In this document: piece after piece, positions 25,854 to 36,149 of the stretch | Layout: every line of letters starts with the position of its first letter | Numbering within the stretch: the stretch's first letter is position 1 | Source of the DNA: a beta proteobacterium AAP99 | GTDB taxonomy: Bacteria > Pseudomonadota > Gammaproteobacteria > Burkholderiales > Burkholderiaceae_C | Direction: 5' to 3' | Length of the DNA: 64,000 nt | Assembly (NCBI GenBank): GCA_001295775.1 | Contig: LJIA01000018.1 | Location: 1 to 64,000, forward strand | Translations under genes and position numbers: made by a program | Notes under the pieces: model-generated | Seen by the model: only the letters and a program-made list of their open reading frames with translations | Databases searched by the model: none | Told to the model about the DNA's origin: nothing

Positions 25854-27329
25854 ATGCCCCAGCCTGCCGACGCCCTGATGAGCCCGCGCGCCGCGCTGCT
25901 GCAGATTCTGGAGGCGCTGCATCTCCCAGCCAGCGCGTCCGCACGGGCGCAGTTGACTGGCGCCGAGCCTGTGCTGCCTTCATGGTTTGCCTGTGGGGTG
26001 GCGGCGCAGGCGAGTATTGCCGCTGCGGCGCTGGCTGCCGATGCCCTTGGCCAAGCCCGCAGCGCAGAACCTGCGCAGGTCGCGGTGGACATGCGTGCGG
26101 CCGCCGTCGAGTTCCGCAGCGAGCGCTACCTGCGCGTGGACGGCGCGACGCCGCCGGACCTCTGGGACAAGATCGCCGGGGCCTACCAGTGCGGCGACGG
26201 GCGCTGGGTGCGCATCCACACCAACTTCCCGCACCACCGCGACGGCGTGCTCGCCCTGCTGGGCTGCGAGTACGAGAAGGCCGCGGTCGCTGCAGCCCTG
26301 CGGCGCTGGACGGCCGAGGAGTTCGAAACCGCCGCGGCCGAGCGCGGCTTGGTGGCGGCGGCGATGCGCAGCTTTGCCGAGTGGGACGCGCACCCCCAGG
26401 GCCAGGCGGTGGCCGCGCTGCCGCTGCTGGAAATCACGCACATCGGCCCCGGCCGCGCCGCGCCGCTCGGGCAGCTGCCCGCCGGTGCGGCACCGCTTGC
26501 GGGCGCCAGGGTGCTGGACCTGACCCGCGTGATCGCCGGGCCGGTGGCCGGCCGCACCCTGGCGACCTACGGGGCGGACGTGATGCTCATCACCAGCCCC
26601 GGCCTGCCGAGCGTTGCGCCGCTTGTCATCGACACCGGCCGCGGCAAGCGCAGCGCCGCGCTGGACCTGAACGATGCGGCCCAGCGGGCCAGCCTGCAGC
26701 AGCTCGCCGCGCAGGCGGATGTGTTTCTGCAGGGCTACCGCCCCGGCGGGCTGGCGGCGCGCGGCTTTGCGCCGGAGCAGCTGGCGGCCGTGTTGGCGGA
26801 ACGGCGGGGGCCGGACGCGCCGGGCATCGTGGCCGCGAGCCTTTCCGCTTATGGACGCACCGGACCCTGGGCGAACCGACGCGGCTTTGACTCGCTGGTG
26901 CAGACCGCCTGCGGCATGAATGATGCCGAAGCACGCGCTCACTTGGCGTGGCAGGGCCACCCACACGACGATTCAACGGGCCAGCCAGACCCGCGTCCGC
27001 TGCCGGCGCAGGTGCTGGACCATGCCTCCGGCTACCTGCTGGCCGCCGGGATCGCCGCCGCCTTGGCGCGCCGCGAGCGCGAGGGCGGCAGCTGGCACGT
27101 CGAGGTGTCGCTGGCGCAAACGGCGCACTGGCTGCGCGGCCTCGGCCGGCAGCCCGCAGGCTTTGCGGCCCCAGACCCTGGCCAGAGTGATGTCGCAGAC
27201 TGTCTGGCGGATGAGGCCTCCGGCTTCGGCCGCCTTACCGTGGTGCGCCATGCGGCCCGGACCACGCCGGCCTGGCCCGCCGGCGCCCGGCCGAGCGTTC
27301 CGCTGGGCAGCCACCCGGCCCGCTGGTGA
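25854..27329 (+). CDS. CoA transferase family III (CaiB-like) with permuted halves
   Basis: A 491-residue protein. The second half has the usual start of the family: GARVLDLTRVIAGPVAGRTLA near residue 215, then DTGRGKRSAALDL, GYRPGGLAARG, SAYGRTGPW, and the probable catalytic Asp in QVLDHASGYLLA. The first 200 residues (DGRWVRIHTNFPHH, then ALRRWTAEEFETAAAERGLV and HPQGQAV) look like what normally comes at the C-terminus of CaiB proteins. The order thus seems circularly permuted. I recall a family of such long forms. The ATG at 25854 is chosen for a GGAG 6 bases upstream; the substrate is unknown. Confidence 0.8.
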   Translation: MPQPADALMSPRAALLQILEALHLPASASARAQLTGAEPVLPSWFACGVAAQASIAAAALAADALGQARSAEPAQVAVDMRAAAVEFRSERYLRVDGATPPDLWDKIAGAYQCGDGRWVRIHTNFPHHRDGVLALLGCEYEKAAVAAALRRWTAEEFETAAAERGLVAAAMRSFAEWDAHPQGQAVAALPLLEITHIGPGRAAPLGQLPAGAAPLAGARVLDLTRVIAGPVAGRTLATYGADVMLITSPGLPSVAPLVIDTGRGKRSAALDLNDAAQRASLQQLAAQADVFLQGYRPGGLAARGFAPEQLAAVLAERRGPDAPGIVAASLSAYGRTGPWANRRGFDSLVQTACGMNDAEARAHLAWQGHPHDDSTGQPDPRPLPAQVLDHASGYLLAAGIAAALARREREGGSWHVEVSLAQTAHWLRGLGRQPAGFAAPDPGQSDVADCLADEASGFGRLTVVRHAARTTPAWPAGARPSVPLGSHPARW

Positions 27330-27676
27330 GCCAGCACACCCGGCGTTGCGCTGCGCCGACGTTGCGAGCCAGGTCAGCCCAGCGGTCGGTGTCTGGAGTG
27401 AATATCAAAATCGGACACATTTGGATTTGATTATGAATGGCTCAACAATGTTTATTGACAAGCGGAAAGTCCACTTGAGCTTATGTAAAAAACACCGGAT
27501 TCAGCCAAAGATTTTGTGAGCTGTGCCGGTTCCATCCCGCCCATGCGGGAGTGAAGATCCGGCAACGCAGGTCTACAGTCTCCGGACGTGCCCGCCTGCT
27601 TTGGCGGTGACGCGCGCACAGCAGGGCACTTGCCCGGCCGACCGGGCCGAGGCCGCAGCGCCCGGGAGGAATCAGA
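27330..27676. other. Intergenic region upstream of the TPS operon, with AT-rich repeat core
   Basis: 347 bp with a clear AT-rich island at 27404-27525. It contains ATCAAAATCGGACA and later GACAAGCGGAAAGTCC, the latter matching the reverse complement of the repeat end module. The promoter of the large secretion operon must lie here or nearby. A strong ribosome binding site, GGGAGGA (27665-27671), stands 6 bases before the ATG at 27677. Confidence 0.6.
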
Positions 27677-30600
27677 ATGTCCACGCCTTCGGGGCGCGCA
27701 TCCGCGCCCGGCTCCGTTTCCGTTCGGAAAACCCATCGGCAGACGCCTGCGCAGCATGGCGCAGCGCCCCATCGCAGCGCCGGCCGCCAGCCGAAGCTCG
27801 CGCAGCCCAGCGGTCCGCTCAATGCCAGCCCTACCCGACTGAGCACCGCATTGGCGGGCGCCTTCCTGATCGGTGTGAGTGGCGTGGCTTTGGCGCAGAC
27901 CGCGCCTGCGGCCGCCCCCGGCCGCGCGCTGCCGCTGGGCATCACCCCGGACGCCTTGCGCGGCGGCCTGCCCGCACTGCTGCAGCGCGGTGTGCTGCCG
28001 GCGGCGGTCACCGCCCCCAACGCGTCCAATACTCCGCTGGGCGTGGCCAACCCCGCACGCAATCTGCCCAGCGCATTGCCGCAAGGCGCCACGGTGGTGA
28101 ACGGGCAGGCCAGCTTTGCCCAGCAAGGCAACCGCCTGACGGTGACCAACACGCCGGGCACCATCATCAACTGGCAGCAGTTCAACGTCGGCGCCGGCAA
28201 CGTCACCTGGTTCAACCAGCAGAACGCGCAGTCGGCCGTGCTCAACCGCGTCACGGGCGTGGACCCCTCGCAGATCCTCGGCACCCTCGGCTCCAACGGC
28301 CGCGTGTTCCTGGTCAACCCCAACGGCGTGGTGTTCGGCCAGGGCGCGATGGTCGACACCGCCGGGCTGGTGGTGTCCACGCTCGACATCTCCAATGAAG
28401 ACTTCAAGGCGGGGCGCCTGCGCTTTGCCGGCCTGCCCGGCGCGCCCAGCGGCGAGATCAAGGTCGATGGCGTGATGCGCGCCCAAAACGGCGACGTCTA
28501 CATCATCGGCGGCAACGTCAGCAATGAAGGCCTGATCCAGGCCCCCAACGGCACGGTGGTGCTGGCCGCTGGCCAGCGCGTGGAGCTGGCCGGTCGCGGG
28601 CTGGAGGGCATCCGCTTTGAAGTGGGCGCGGGCGGCGAGGCGCGCAACCTGGGCCGCATCGAAGGCTCGGCCGTGGGCGTGTTTGCCGGCAGCCTGCGCC
28701 ACAGCGGCGCGATCGAGGCGACCACCCTGCAGCGCGTGGGCGGCGAAGTGCGTCTGGTCGCGCAGGACATCACCCTGGCCAGCGGGTCAAGCACCCGCGC
28801 CACCGGCGAGCTGGGCGGCGGCACGGTGAACGTGGGCGGCGGCCTGCGCGGGCAGGACGCGAGCATCCCGAACGCGCGCAACACCACGGTGGAAGCCGGT
28901 GCGGTGGTCGATGTCTCGGCCACGGGCCGCGGCAACGGCGGCACGGCGGTCATCTACGCCACGGACCTTGCCACGATCCACGGCGATCTGATCGCCCGCG
29001 GCGGCGCGCAGGGCGGCAACGGCGGCTTCATCGAGACCTCGGGCAAGAAGCACCTGCACATGACCGGGCGGGTGGACGCGGGTGCCGCGCGCGGCCGCGC
29101 CGGCACCTGGCTGATCGACCCGGATGAGCTCACGATCCAGGGCAATGCCTTCGGCTGCTACGGCGGCACCAACATCATCTGCGAAAGCACGATCGAGAAC
29201 GCCACGGCGAACGTGCTGATCGAGGCGGACTTCGGCGTGCGCACGAGCGGTGCGTTCTTCAACAACGACATCCGCCTGCCGACCAATCTCGACTTCACGA
29301 TTCGCACCGCCAACGCCACCACCACCAGCGTGTATGGCGGCGTGGACGGCATCAATCTGCTGGCCTATGGCGGGCCGGTGGCCATCTACACCAGCGGCAC
29401 CGGCCGCATCAGCCTGCAGACCCACACGTCAGGCGCGAGCACGGCGGGCGTGTCCATCACCACGGGCCTGCTGAGCGCGGGCACCGGCGGGATCGAGATC
29501 CGCAGCAATGGCGCAGACGTGATCGCTCAGTCGAGCTGGACGAGCTACGGCGGGCTGCTGGTGAGCGGCGCCAACCGCATCCTGGTTGGCGAGAGCGCCA
29601 GCTGGGTCGCCGACGGCAATATCACGATCGATCGCGGGGCGCGGTCGAGCCTGAGCACCATCGAAGTCGCACGCCAGACGAACAACCCGCTGGCCGGCGG
29701 CAATCTGTCGATCATCTCCAACAACGGCTCCATCAACCTCGAAGCCAACGTGGACGCGAGCGGGCTGTCCGGCACGGCCGGTCAGTCCGGCGGCAGCGGC
29801 GGTTCGCTGACCCTGCAGGCCTTCAGCGGCGACGTGAACCTCGTGCGCGGCAGCATCAATCTGCGCGGCGGTGATGGCGGGGCAGGTGCAGCGGGCAACA
29901 ACGGAACCATCTCCTTCGTGGCCTTCCCGGCACCGGAATCGGCCCCGACGGCCGGCAGCGACGGCTTCAGCGGCGGCACCGGCGGAACCCTGAACATCTC
30001 CGCACGCAACGTCAATGTCAGCAATCTGGTATCCGTCAGCGCCTCGGGCGGCAATGGCGGAGAGGGTGGGCGAGGCGGCAATGTCAACCCGCTCGCGGTG
30101 AGCGCCATCACTCCCGGTTCGGGGGGCAATGGCGGGGCTGGCGGTGGTGGCGGCTCGGTGTCGATCAATGCGAGCGGCAACTTTGCGCTGCACGGCCAGA
30201 TTCGCGCCGATGGCGGCGCGGGTGGCGCCGCCGGTGTGGCCGGCAACCTTCGCAGCGGCGCTGCGGGCACCAACCCGGCGGGCGTGAGCACCGGCTCGGG
30301 CGGCTTTGGCGGCTCAGTCGGTGCCTCAGTCAGCGGACTGAGCACCATCGGCGCCACGGGCGTGATCAGCGTGGAGGGCGGCGCCAGCGAGTCCAATGCC
30401 GGCGGCGGTGGCGGCAGCATCAACTTCTTTGGCGCAGTGGGCGCCGCGTTTGAATTGCTCCAGGGTGGCGCACTGGTCGCGCGGGGCGGTTCCGTCGGCC
30501 AAGGCGCTACCGCGACGCAGGCTCGCGCCGGTAACGGCGGTTACATCGGCATCGTGGCCGATTCGATCCGCATCAACAGCAGCGTTGATGCCACAGGCGG

Positions 30601-33600
30601 TGGCCAATCCGACGCGATCTCGCGGACGACCGGTTTCAACACCAACCTGCGCGGCGACGGCGGCACGATCGACCTGTCGTACTACGGTGGCCGTATCGGC
30701 GGCCCGCCGTCGGCGGGCATCCTGCTGGGCGGTGCATCTGTGTTGTCGGTTCAGGGGTCCAGCGATCTGCGCACCGTTTCTGACGCGAGCCCGGGCGGAT
30801 TCTTCCTCGGCCGCATCGACATGCGCGCCGGCACCGCCGGGATCACGCAGCAGGCCGGTTCGACGGTCGTGACCCCGATGCTCAATCTGGATTCCGCGGG
30901 TCCGGTGGCCATGGCAAGCGCGCTGAACGCGCTGGGTGTCGTGCGCGGCACGGTGCTCGGCAGTCTTGACGTCGCAGGCTCAGGCTTCACCTGGTTCGAT
31001 GGTGATCGCCGCATGGTGCTGGGCTGGCAGAACTTCTACGGCGGCGGCAACCTGGATGCGACCGGGGCGATCCGGGTCGCCGCAGCGCCGGGTACCGGCA
31101 TCGACATCGGTGAAGCGGTGCTCGGTGACTCGATCACCCTTCGAGCAGACCGGTTTGGCGCCACCAGCCAGCAGTCGACCATCCTCAACGCTCGCGGTAC
31201 CAGCGGCCTGATCGACATCGGCACATCGGACAGCGCATTCTTCACGGATCCGCTCCGCGCCTTCGGTGCCAGCTACGCGCCCTCGATGCGCGCGACGCTG
31301 AGCAGCGACACCTCCGTGTATGGCGGCGCGGAAGACGCCACGACTGGCATGATCCTGCACGCAGACGAGTGGTCGCGCATGCAGGGGCAAGCGCTTCGCC
31401 TGAGCGGCTCCAGCGTGGCCGTGGCGGGGGCGGCCACGGTTTCGCTTGGCACTACGCCGTTCAACACCCTGGCGCTCACGGCGTTCGGCGGATCGATCAC
31501 GCAGTCGGCCGCCCTCGATCTGGGCGCAGGCCAGTTGCAGGCGCGCAGCAACGGCGGCGACGTACTGCTGCAGAACGCCGCCAACCGCGTGGGCAGTGTG
31601 ATCCTGGCGGGTGAACGAGTGCGTTACACCAACACGACACAGCCCAGCCTGAGCGCGAGCATCGAGCGGGCCAACGTCGACGCCAACGTCACCACGGGCG
31701 GTGCACTGAATGTCGACGGCACCATGACCGGCGCGCTGACTGTGCAGTCCAGCGGCGCGCTGACGTTCGGCAACCTGTCTACCGGCAGCATGCAGGCTGC
31801 CAGCGGCGGCGGGACGATTTCCCAGCAGGCCGCGACCACCCTCGCGGTCACGGGCAGCACCCAGCTGAACGCCGGTACGTCAGCCATCACGCTCACCAAC
31901 GCCACCAACGACTTTGGAGGTCTGGTCACCGCAACCGGCGGCAACGTCCAGCTGCGCGACGCCAACGCGCTCAGTGTCACGGTGAGTGCGGCCACCGCCA
32001 CGCTTACTTCGGCGGGCAGCCTGGCCGTCAGCGGGAGTACCTCGGCCGGCCTGACCACAACGGCCGGGGCGACGAGCTTCGGCGCGACCACGGTGGGTGG
32101 TGCGCTCAACACCACGGCCAGCGGTGCTGTGACGCAAACCGGCGCGCTGGCCGTCAACGGACTCACGACCCTCAACGCCGCCGGCAACGCGGTCACCCTG
32201 GCCAACGCAGCGAACAATTTCGTGGGTGCGGTTTCGGTGACCGGCGGGGCCGTCCAGCTGGCAGATGTCAACGCGCTGAACGCCACGCTGAATACCGCCA
32301 GTGCGTCGCTCGTCGCGGGCGGCGCGCTTACGGTGGCCGGTTCGACGACCGGCAGCTTCAGCAGCAGTTCCGCCGCCCTGAGTTTCGGCACCCTGAGCGT
32401 GGGCACGACCCTGGGCAGCACTGCAACCGGCGCAGTCACACAGACGGGCGCGCTGAGCGTGGGCGGCACGGCCAACGTGAACGCCGGCACCAACAACATC
32501 ACGCTGGCCAACGCCGCCAACAACTTTGCCGGCGCGACCACGCTGACCGGTGGCACGGTTCAGGTCACGGATGCGAATGCATTGGCCGCCGTCATCAACG
32601 CGGCCAATGCCACCGTCAATGCGGGCGGCGTCCTGAGTCTGGCGGGTGCCATCAGCGGCAACCTCAATGCCACCGCAGCAGGTCCGTTGACCCAGACGGC
32701 TGCCCTGAGCGTTGGCGGCACCAGTGCGCTGAACACCGGCAGCAATGCGATCACGCTCGCTAACGCGGGCAACGACTTTGGCGGCACCGTCACGGTCAAC
32801 GGCGGCGCAGTCCAGATCACGGATGCCAACGCGCTGAGCGTGAACCTCACCGCAACAAGCGCCACGCTCAGTGCGGGTGGGGTGCTCAGCGTCACGGGCA
32901 GCACCAGTGGTGCGCTGAACACCAGCTCCGCAGGCCTGAGCGTGGGCACCACCACGGTCGGGACGGATCTCAATGCGGTCAGCAGCGGCGCAGTCACGCA
33001 AACGGGGGCATTGACGGTCAATGGCGCCACGGTCGTGAACGCTGCGGGCAACGCCGTGACCCTGACCAACGCCGCGAACAACTTCGTGGGTGCGGTATCG
33101 GTCACGGGCGGCGCCGTGCAGGTTGCAGACCTCAATGCACTGAACGTCAACCTGAGCGCCGCCAGCGCGACGCTGAACGCTGGCGGGGCGCTCGCAGTCT
33201 CGGGCAGCACCAGCGGAGCGCTGAGCACCAGCTCAGCGGGCCTGAGCCTGGGAGCGACCACCGTCGGCACGGATCTGACAGTAAGCAGCACCGGCGCGGT
33301 CACCCAGACCGGCGCGATCCGCGTTGCTGGCAACACCACTGTCAGTGCCGGGACCAATGCCGTAACGCTCAGCAATGCGGCCAATGACTTCGTAGGTGCG
33401 GTCAGCGTCAGCGGGTCGAATGTCGATCTTGCCGATGCAAACGACTTGCGAGTGGCGATCACGGCAGCTGATCGCGTCGGTCTCAGCGCGGGTGGCTCGA
33501 TCGCGCAGTCTGCGGCGGTCAGCGCGCAGCGTGTCATTGCCACTGCGGGAGGCAGCATTGACCTGAGCCGTGTCGACAACCGCCTGGGCTCGCTCGGCGG

Positions 33601-34750
33601 AAATGCAGGCGGCGGTGTGCTGGCGAGATCGACCGATGCGTTCACGGTCGGCGCCCCGGATGCGTCCGGCAATCTCGTGGCGCTGCGCGGGGCCAGCCTC
33701 GACCTGGCGTCAACCGGCGATGTGCTTGTGCTCGGTGGAACGCAGGCGCGCACGGGCGCTGCACGCATCGAATCCAGCGCCGGAAGCCTGACGCTGCGCG
33801 GCAACGGCAACGCTATCTCCGCCGCGGGCGCAATGGACCTGCGTGCCGACGGCGCGCTGATCATCGGCGATGCGAGTGGTACGGGGGCGCTGACGGTCAG
33901 TGCCTCATCGATCAATGCGATCGCGACGCGCGGCGCTCTGAGCGTTGGCAACAGCGCTGGCGCATTCCCAACAACGGTATCGAGCACGGCGGGTGCGATC
34001 AGCTTGCGCGCTGGTACGACGATCGATGTCCTTGGTGGTAACGCGGCTGGAGCAAGTACCCGCATCAACGCGGTCGGTACTGCGGGCAATCCTGCCTCGG
34101 TCAGCCTGCTGGCAGGCAGCGGCATCACGGTCAGCGCAGGGTCCGGGGCCAATGCCATCGCATCGATCACCGCCGTCAACGGCGCATCCGTCACGAAACA
34201 GCCGGGCGACCGGTCCGACGTTGGCGCGACCGCCCCGAACCCGGATGGCAGCACTGTGTCACTGACCACCACGACCGGAGACATCGCGATCCTTGCCGGC
34301 ACCGGGGCCGATGCATTTGCGCAGGTCGGCGGCCTGAACAGCAACTCGACGCAGCTGATCGCTGACGGCGGAAGCGTTCGGCTCAGCGGGCAAGGCAACG
34401 GCGGCTATGCCGCCGCGCTGGGCCAGACTGTGACGGTCCGGGTCGGTTCGGCTGGCAGCCTTCAGCTGAGCCCGGGTACCGGAACCAACGCCGATGCGGT
34501 GATTGTGAGCGTTAACCGGCCGGTTCTGCCCGCCGGCTTCCGCGGCGGTCTAGCGCCGACGGATTCCCTGACCAATGGCCGGACGGACGCGGGTATCGCC
34601 ACCTTGAACCGCCCGCCGCTGGACCCCTCGGTCATCCAGAACCTGCTGGTGTCGCTGGGTCAGGGCGGATCGCCGTTCCTGCCCACTGGCTTTGGCACGA
34701 ATCTGCCTGGCAATGCACCTACGGAGACCTACGATGTCTGCCCCAAGTAA
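27677..34750 (+). CDS. Filamentous haemagglutinin-like TpsA exoprotein
   Basis: A 2357-residue secreted protein of a two-partner secretion system. A 55-residue extended N-region precedes the hydrophobic signal (about 57-72, cleavage near ALA-QT). The TPS secretion domain (about 130-245) is recognised by VNPNGVVFGQGA (NPNG near 214). The body is predicted right-handed beta helix: Gly-rich coils (about 690-980) and six tandem repeats of roughly 102 residues (one shorter, about 1383-1940) with GAVTQTGAL, NAVTLTNAANNF and GGAVQVADLNAL blocks. There is no release or toxin domain at the C-terminus. Probably an adhesin or biofilm factor. It overlaps the FecR gene by 17 bp. Confidence 0.9.
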   Translation: MSTPSGRASAPGSVSVRKTHRQTPAQHGAAPHRSAGRQPKLAQPSGPLNASPTRLSTALAGAFLIGVSGVALAQTAPAAAPGRALPLGITPDALRGGLPALLQRGVLPAAVTAPNASNTPLGVANPARNLPSALPQGATVVNGQASFAQQGNRLTVTNTPGTIINWQQFNVGAGNVTWFNQQNAQSAVLNRVTGVDPSQILGTLGSNGRVFLVNPNGVVFGQGAMVDTAGLVVSTLDISNEDFKAGRLRFAGLPGAPSGEIKVDGVMRAQNGDVYIIGGNVSNEGLIQAPNGTVVLAAGQRVELAGRGLEGIRFEVGAGGEARNLGRIEGSAVGVFAGSLRHSGAIEATTLQRVGGEVRLVAQDITLASGSSTRATGELGGGTVNVGGGLRGQDASIPNARNTTVEAGAVVDVSATGRGNGGTAVIYATDLATIHGDLIARGGAQGGNGGFIETSGKKHLHMTGRVDAGAARGRAGTWLIDPDELTIQGNAFGCYGGTNIICESTIENATANVLIEADFGVRTSGAFFNNDIRLPTNLDFTIRTANATTTSVYGGVDGINLLAYGGPVAIYTSGTGRISLQTHTSGASTAGVSITTGLLSAGTGGIEIRSNGADVIAQSSWTSYGGLLVSGANRILVGESASWVADGNITIDRGARSSLSTIEVARQTNNPLAGGNLSIISNNGSINLEANVDASGLSGTAGQSGGSGGSLTLQAFSGDVNLVRGSINLRGGDGGAGAAGNNGTISFVAFPAPESAPTAGSDGFSGGTGGTLNISARNVNVSNLVSVSASGGNGGEGGRGGNVNPLAVSAITPGSGGNGGAGGGGGSVSINASGNFALHGQIRADGGAGGAAGVAGNLRSGAAGTNPAGVSTGSGGFGGSVGASVSGLSTIGATGVISVEGGASESNAGGGGGSINFFGAVGAAFELLQGGALVARGGSVGQGATATQARAGNGGYIGIVADSIRINSSVDATGGGQSDAISRTTGFNTNLRGDGGTIDLSYYGGRIGGPPSAGILLGGASVLSVQGSSDLRTVSDASPGGFFLGRIDMRAGTAGITQQAGSTVVTPMLNLDSAGPVAMASALNALGVVRGTVLGSLDVAGSGFTWFDGDRRMVLGWQNFYGGGNLDATGAIRVAAAPGTGIDIGEAVLGDSITLRADRFGATSQQSTILNARGTSGLIDIGTSDSAFFTDPLRAFGASYAPSMRATLSSDTSVYGGAEDATTGMILHADEWSRMQGQALRLSGSSVAVAGAATVSLGTTPFNTLALTAFGGSITQSAALDLGAGQLQARSNGGDVLLQNAANRVGSVILAGERVRYTNTTQPSLSASIERANVDANVTTGGALNVDGTMTGALTVQSSGALTFGNLSTGSMQAASGGGTISQQAATTLAVTGSTQLNAGTSAITLTNATNDFGGLVTATGGNVQLRDANALSVTVSAATATLTSAGSLAVSGSTSAGLTTTAGATSFGATTVGGALNTTASGAVTQTGALAVNGLTTLNAAGNAVTLANAANNFVGAVSVTGGAVQLADVNALNATLNTASASLVAGGALTVAGSTTGSFSSSSAALSFGTLSVGTTLGSTATGAVTQTGALSVGGTANVNAGTNNITLANAANNFAGATTLTGGTVQVTDANALAAVINAANATVNAGGVLSLAGAISGNLNATAAGPLTQTAALSVGGTSALNTGSNAITLANAGNDFGGTVTVNGGAVQITDANALSVNLTATSATLSAGGVLSVTGSTSGALNTSSAGLSVGTTTVGTDLNAVSSGAVTQTGALTVNGATVVNAAGNAVTLTNAANNFVGAVSVTGGAVQVADLNALNVNLSAASATLNAGGALAVSGSTSGALSTSSAGLSLGATTVGTDLTVSSTGAVTQTGAIRVAGNTTVSAGTNAVTLSNAANDFVGAVSVSGSNVDLADANDLRVAITAADRVGLSAGGSIAQSAAVSAQRVIATAGGSIDLSRVDNRLGSLGGNAGGGVLARSTDAFTVGAPDASGNLVALRGASLDLASTGDVLVLGGTQARTGAARIESSAGSLTLRGNGNAISAAGAMDLRADGALIIGDASGTGALTVSASSINAIATRGALSVGNSAGAFPTTVSSTAGAISLRAGTTIDVLGGNAAGASTRINAVGTAGNPASVSLLAGSGITVSAGSGANAIASITAVNGASVTKQPGDRSDVGATAPNPDGSTVSLTTTTGDIAILAGTGADAFAQVGGLNSNSTQLIADGGSVRLSGQGNGGYAAALGQTVTVRVGSAGSLQLSPGTGTNADAVIVSVNRPVLPAGFRGGLAPTDSLTNGRTDAGIATLNRPPLDPSVIQNLLVSLGQGGSPFLPTGFGTNLPGNAPTETYDVCPK

Positions 34751-36149
34751 GGCTTTGGCCCTGAAGGCGCACTCCGTGATGCTGCGCGTCTTGCGTGTGC
34801 CCATGCTGGCGGTGCTCGGCGCATTCCTTGCTGTGCTGGCCGGGCCGATCGCATCTGCGCAGACCCAGAGTGCCGGCGGCGCCGGCCGGATTGATGGCGC
34901 ACGTGGCGTGGTCACCGTCCAGCCTGTGCGCGGGCCGGTACAGATCGGCGGGCGCGGCCTGCAGCTCAATGAGGGCGATCGCATCAGCACGGGCACGGAT
35001 GGCATCGCACTGATCCTGCTGAATGACGGCACGCGCATGACCATGCGGCCTAACAGCCAGTTGGTGCTCGAGACCGTGCGCTATGTGGCCGCGCGCCCCG
35101 CCGAGTCCAGCATGGTGCTCGGTCTGCTCAAGGGTGGCTTTCGCGCGGTGACCGGCCTGATTGCCAAGGCTGGGCCGGGTACCTCGCAGGTTCGGACGGC
35201 GACTGCAACGCTCGGGATCCGCGGCACAGAGTTTGATGCGCGTCTTTGCGAGAAAGACTGCGCCAGCGCGCGGCCGGCTTCCGCACCCGCAGCGAGCGCG
35301 CCGCAGCGCGCCGCACCGCGCAACCGTGTACTGGCTGCAGCGCGTGTCGTGCGCATGCGCGGCGACTTGACCGCGCGCGACGCAAACGGTCGTGTGCGCA
35401 TCCTTGCCGAAGGCGGACCGGTCTACCCCGGAGACACGGTGGCCACTGCAGATCGCAGCATTGCCATTCTGGCGTTCCGTGACGAGTCCAAGGTCACGCT
35501 GGCGTCGAACACGCAGTTTCGTGTCACGGACTTCGTGTTCGATCCGAAGCAGCCGCGCGAGGGCCGCTTCGTGGCCAATCTGCTGCAGGGCGGTCTGCGT
35601 GCCTTCACGGGGCTGGTGGGCAAGGCCCAACCCGCCAACGTCAGCTTCCGGACGGCGACTGCGACCATCGGTGTGCGCGGCACCGGCATGGACATCTTTG
35701 TCGAACCGGGCGGCACCCGCGTGCAGACCTGGGACGGCATCGTCGTGGTACAGATCGGCGATCGGCAGATCGAAGTCGGTGTGGGCGTGTGCACGCTTGA
35801 AGACAAGACGACTCAGTGTCGGATCGTGCCCGATGAACTGACGCGGCCCGATGGTGTTCAAGTGGACTTCGACACGCTGTTCGGCACGGCAGACCAGGAT
35901 GCCGATGCGGCGGGCCTGTATGTGCAGGTGCGCGACGGCCACATCCGCATTCAGGTCGGCGATCGATTCATCGACCTCGGCGCAGGCGAGGTCGGCTTCA
36001 CCGACGGACGCATCGTTGTGCGCCCTGCGGTGGTGCCGCCAGGCATTGCCTTTGACGGCACCCCACTGCCCGGCGACAGCTTGCCCAATGACATCGGTTC
36101 GCTGTTCTCCAACAGCGGCCTGGACAACCGGAACGTCTGCACACCATGA
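34734..36149 (+). CDS. Exported protein with two FecR domains, part of the TPS operon
   Basis: A 471-residue protein with a signal peptide (hydrophobic residues 24-40, cleavage near ASA-QT). Two FecR domains follow: residues 58-170 (GPVQIGGRGLQLNEGDRIS, then DGTRMTMRPNSQLVLE, then RTATATLGIRGTEF) and residues 205-335 (AEGGPVYPGDTV, then DESKVTLASNTQFRV, then RTATATIGVRGTGMD). They are joined by an Ala/Pro linker. Classical FecR is an inner-membrane regulator, but there is no anti-sigma region or TM helix here, so this looks like a structural or assembly module. Start chosen at 34734; stop overlaps the transporter start (ATGA). Its role for TpsA export is an inference from gene order. Confidence 0.85.
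   Translation: MSAPSKALALKAHSVMLRVLRVPMLAVLGAFLAVLAGPIASAQTQSAGGAGRIDGARGVVTVQPVRGPVQIGGRGLQLNEGDRISTGTDGIALILLNDGTRMTMRPNSQLVLETVRYVAARPAESSMVLGLLKGGFRAVTGLIAKAGPGTSQVRTATATLGIRGTEFDARLCEKDCASARPASAPAASAPQRAAPRNRVLAAARVVRMRGDLTARDANGRVRILAEGGPVYPGDTVATADRSIAILAFRDESKVTLASNTQFRVTDFVFDPKQPREGRFVANLLQGGLRAFTGLVGKAQPANVSFRTATATIGVRGTGMDIFVEPGGTRVQTWDGIVVVQIGDRQIEVGVGVCTLEDKTTQCRIVPDELTRPDGVQVDFDTLFGTADQDADAAGLYVQVRDGHIRIQVGDRFIDLGAGEVGFTDGRIVVRPAVVPPGIAFDGTPLPGDSLPNDIGSLFSNSGLDNRNVCTP

Noticed and set aside
31624-34398. Long minus-strand frames opposite the haemagglutinin gene
   Set aside because: Composition (Ala/Pro/Val/Thr) mirrors the repeats of the plus-strand gene; no start signal or domain recognised.
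34692-34733. Upstream extension of the FecR-domain protein
   Set aside because: The extra residues (MARICLAMHLRRPT) do not fit a signal peptide, and the overlap with tpsA would grow; the ATG at 34734 is better.
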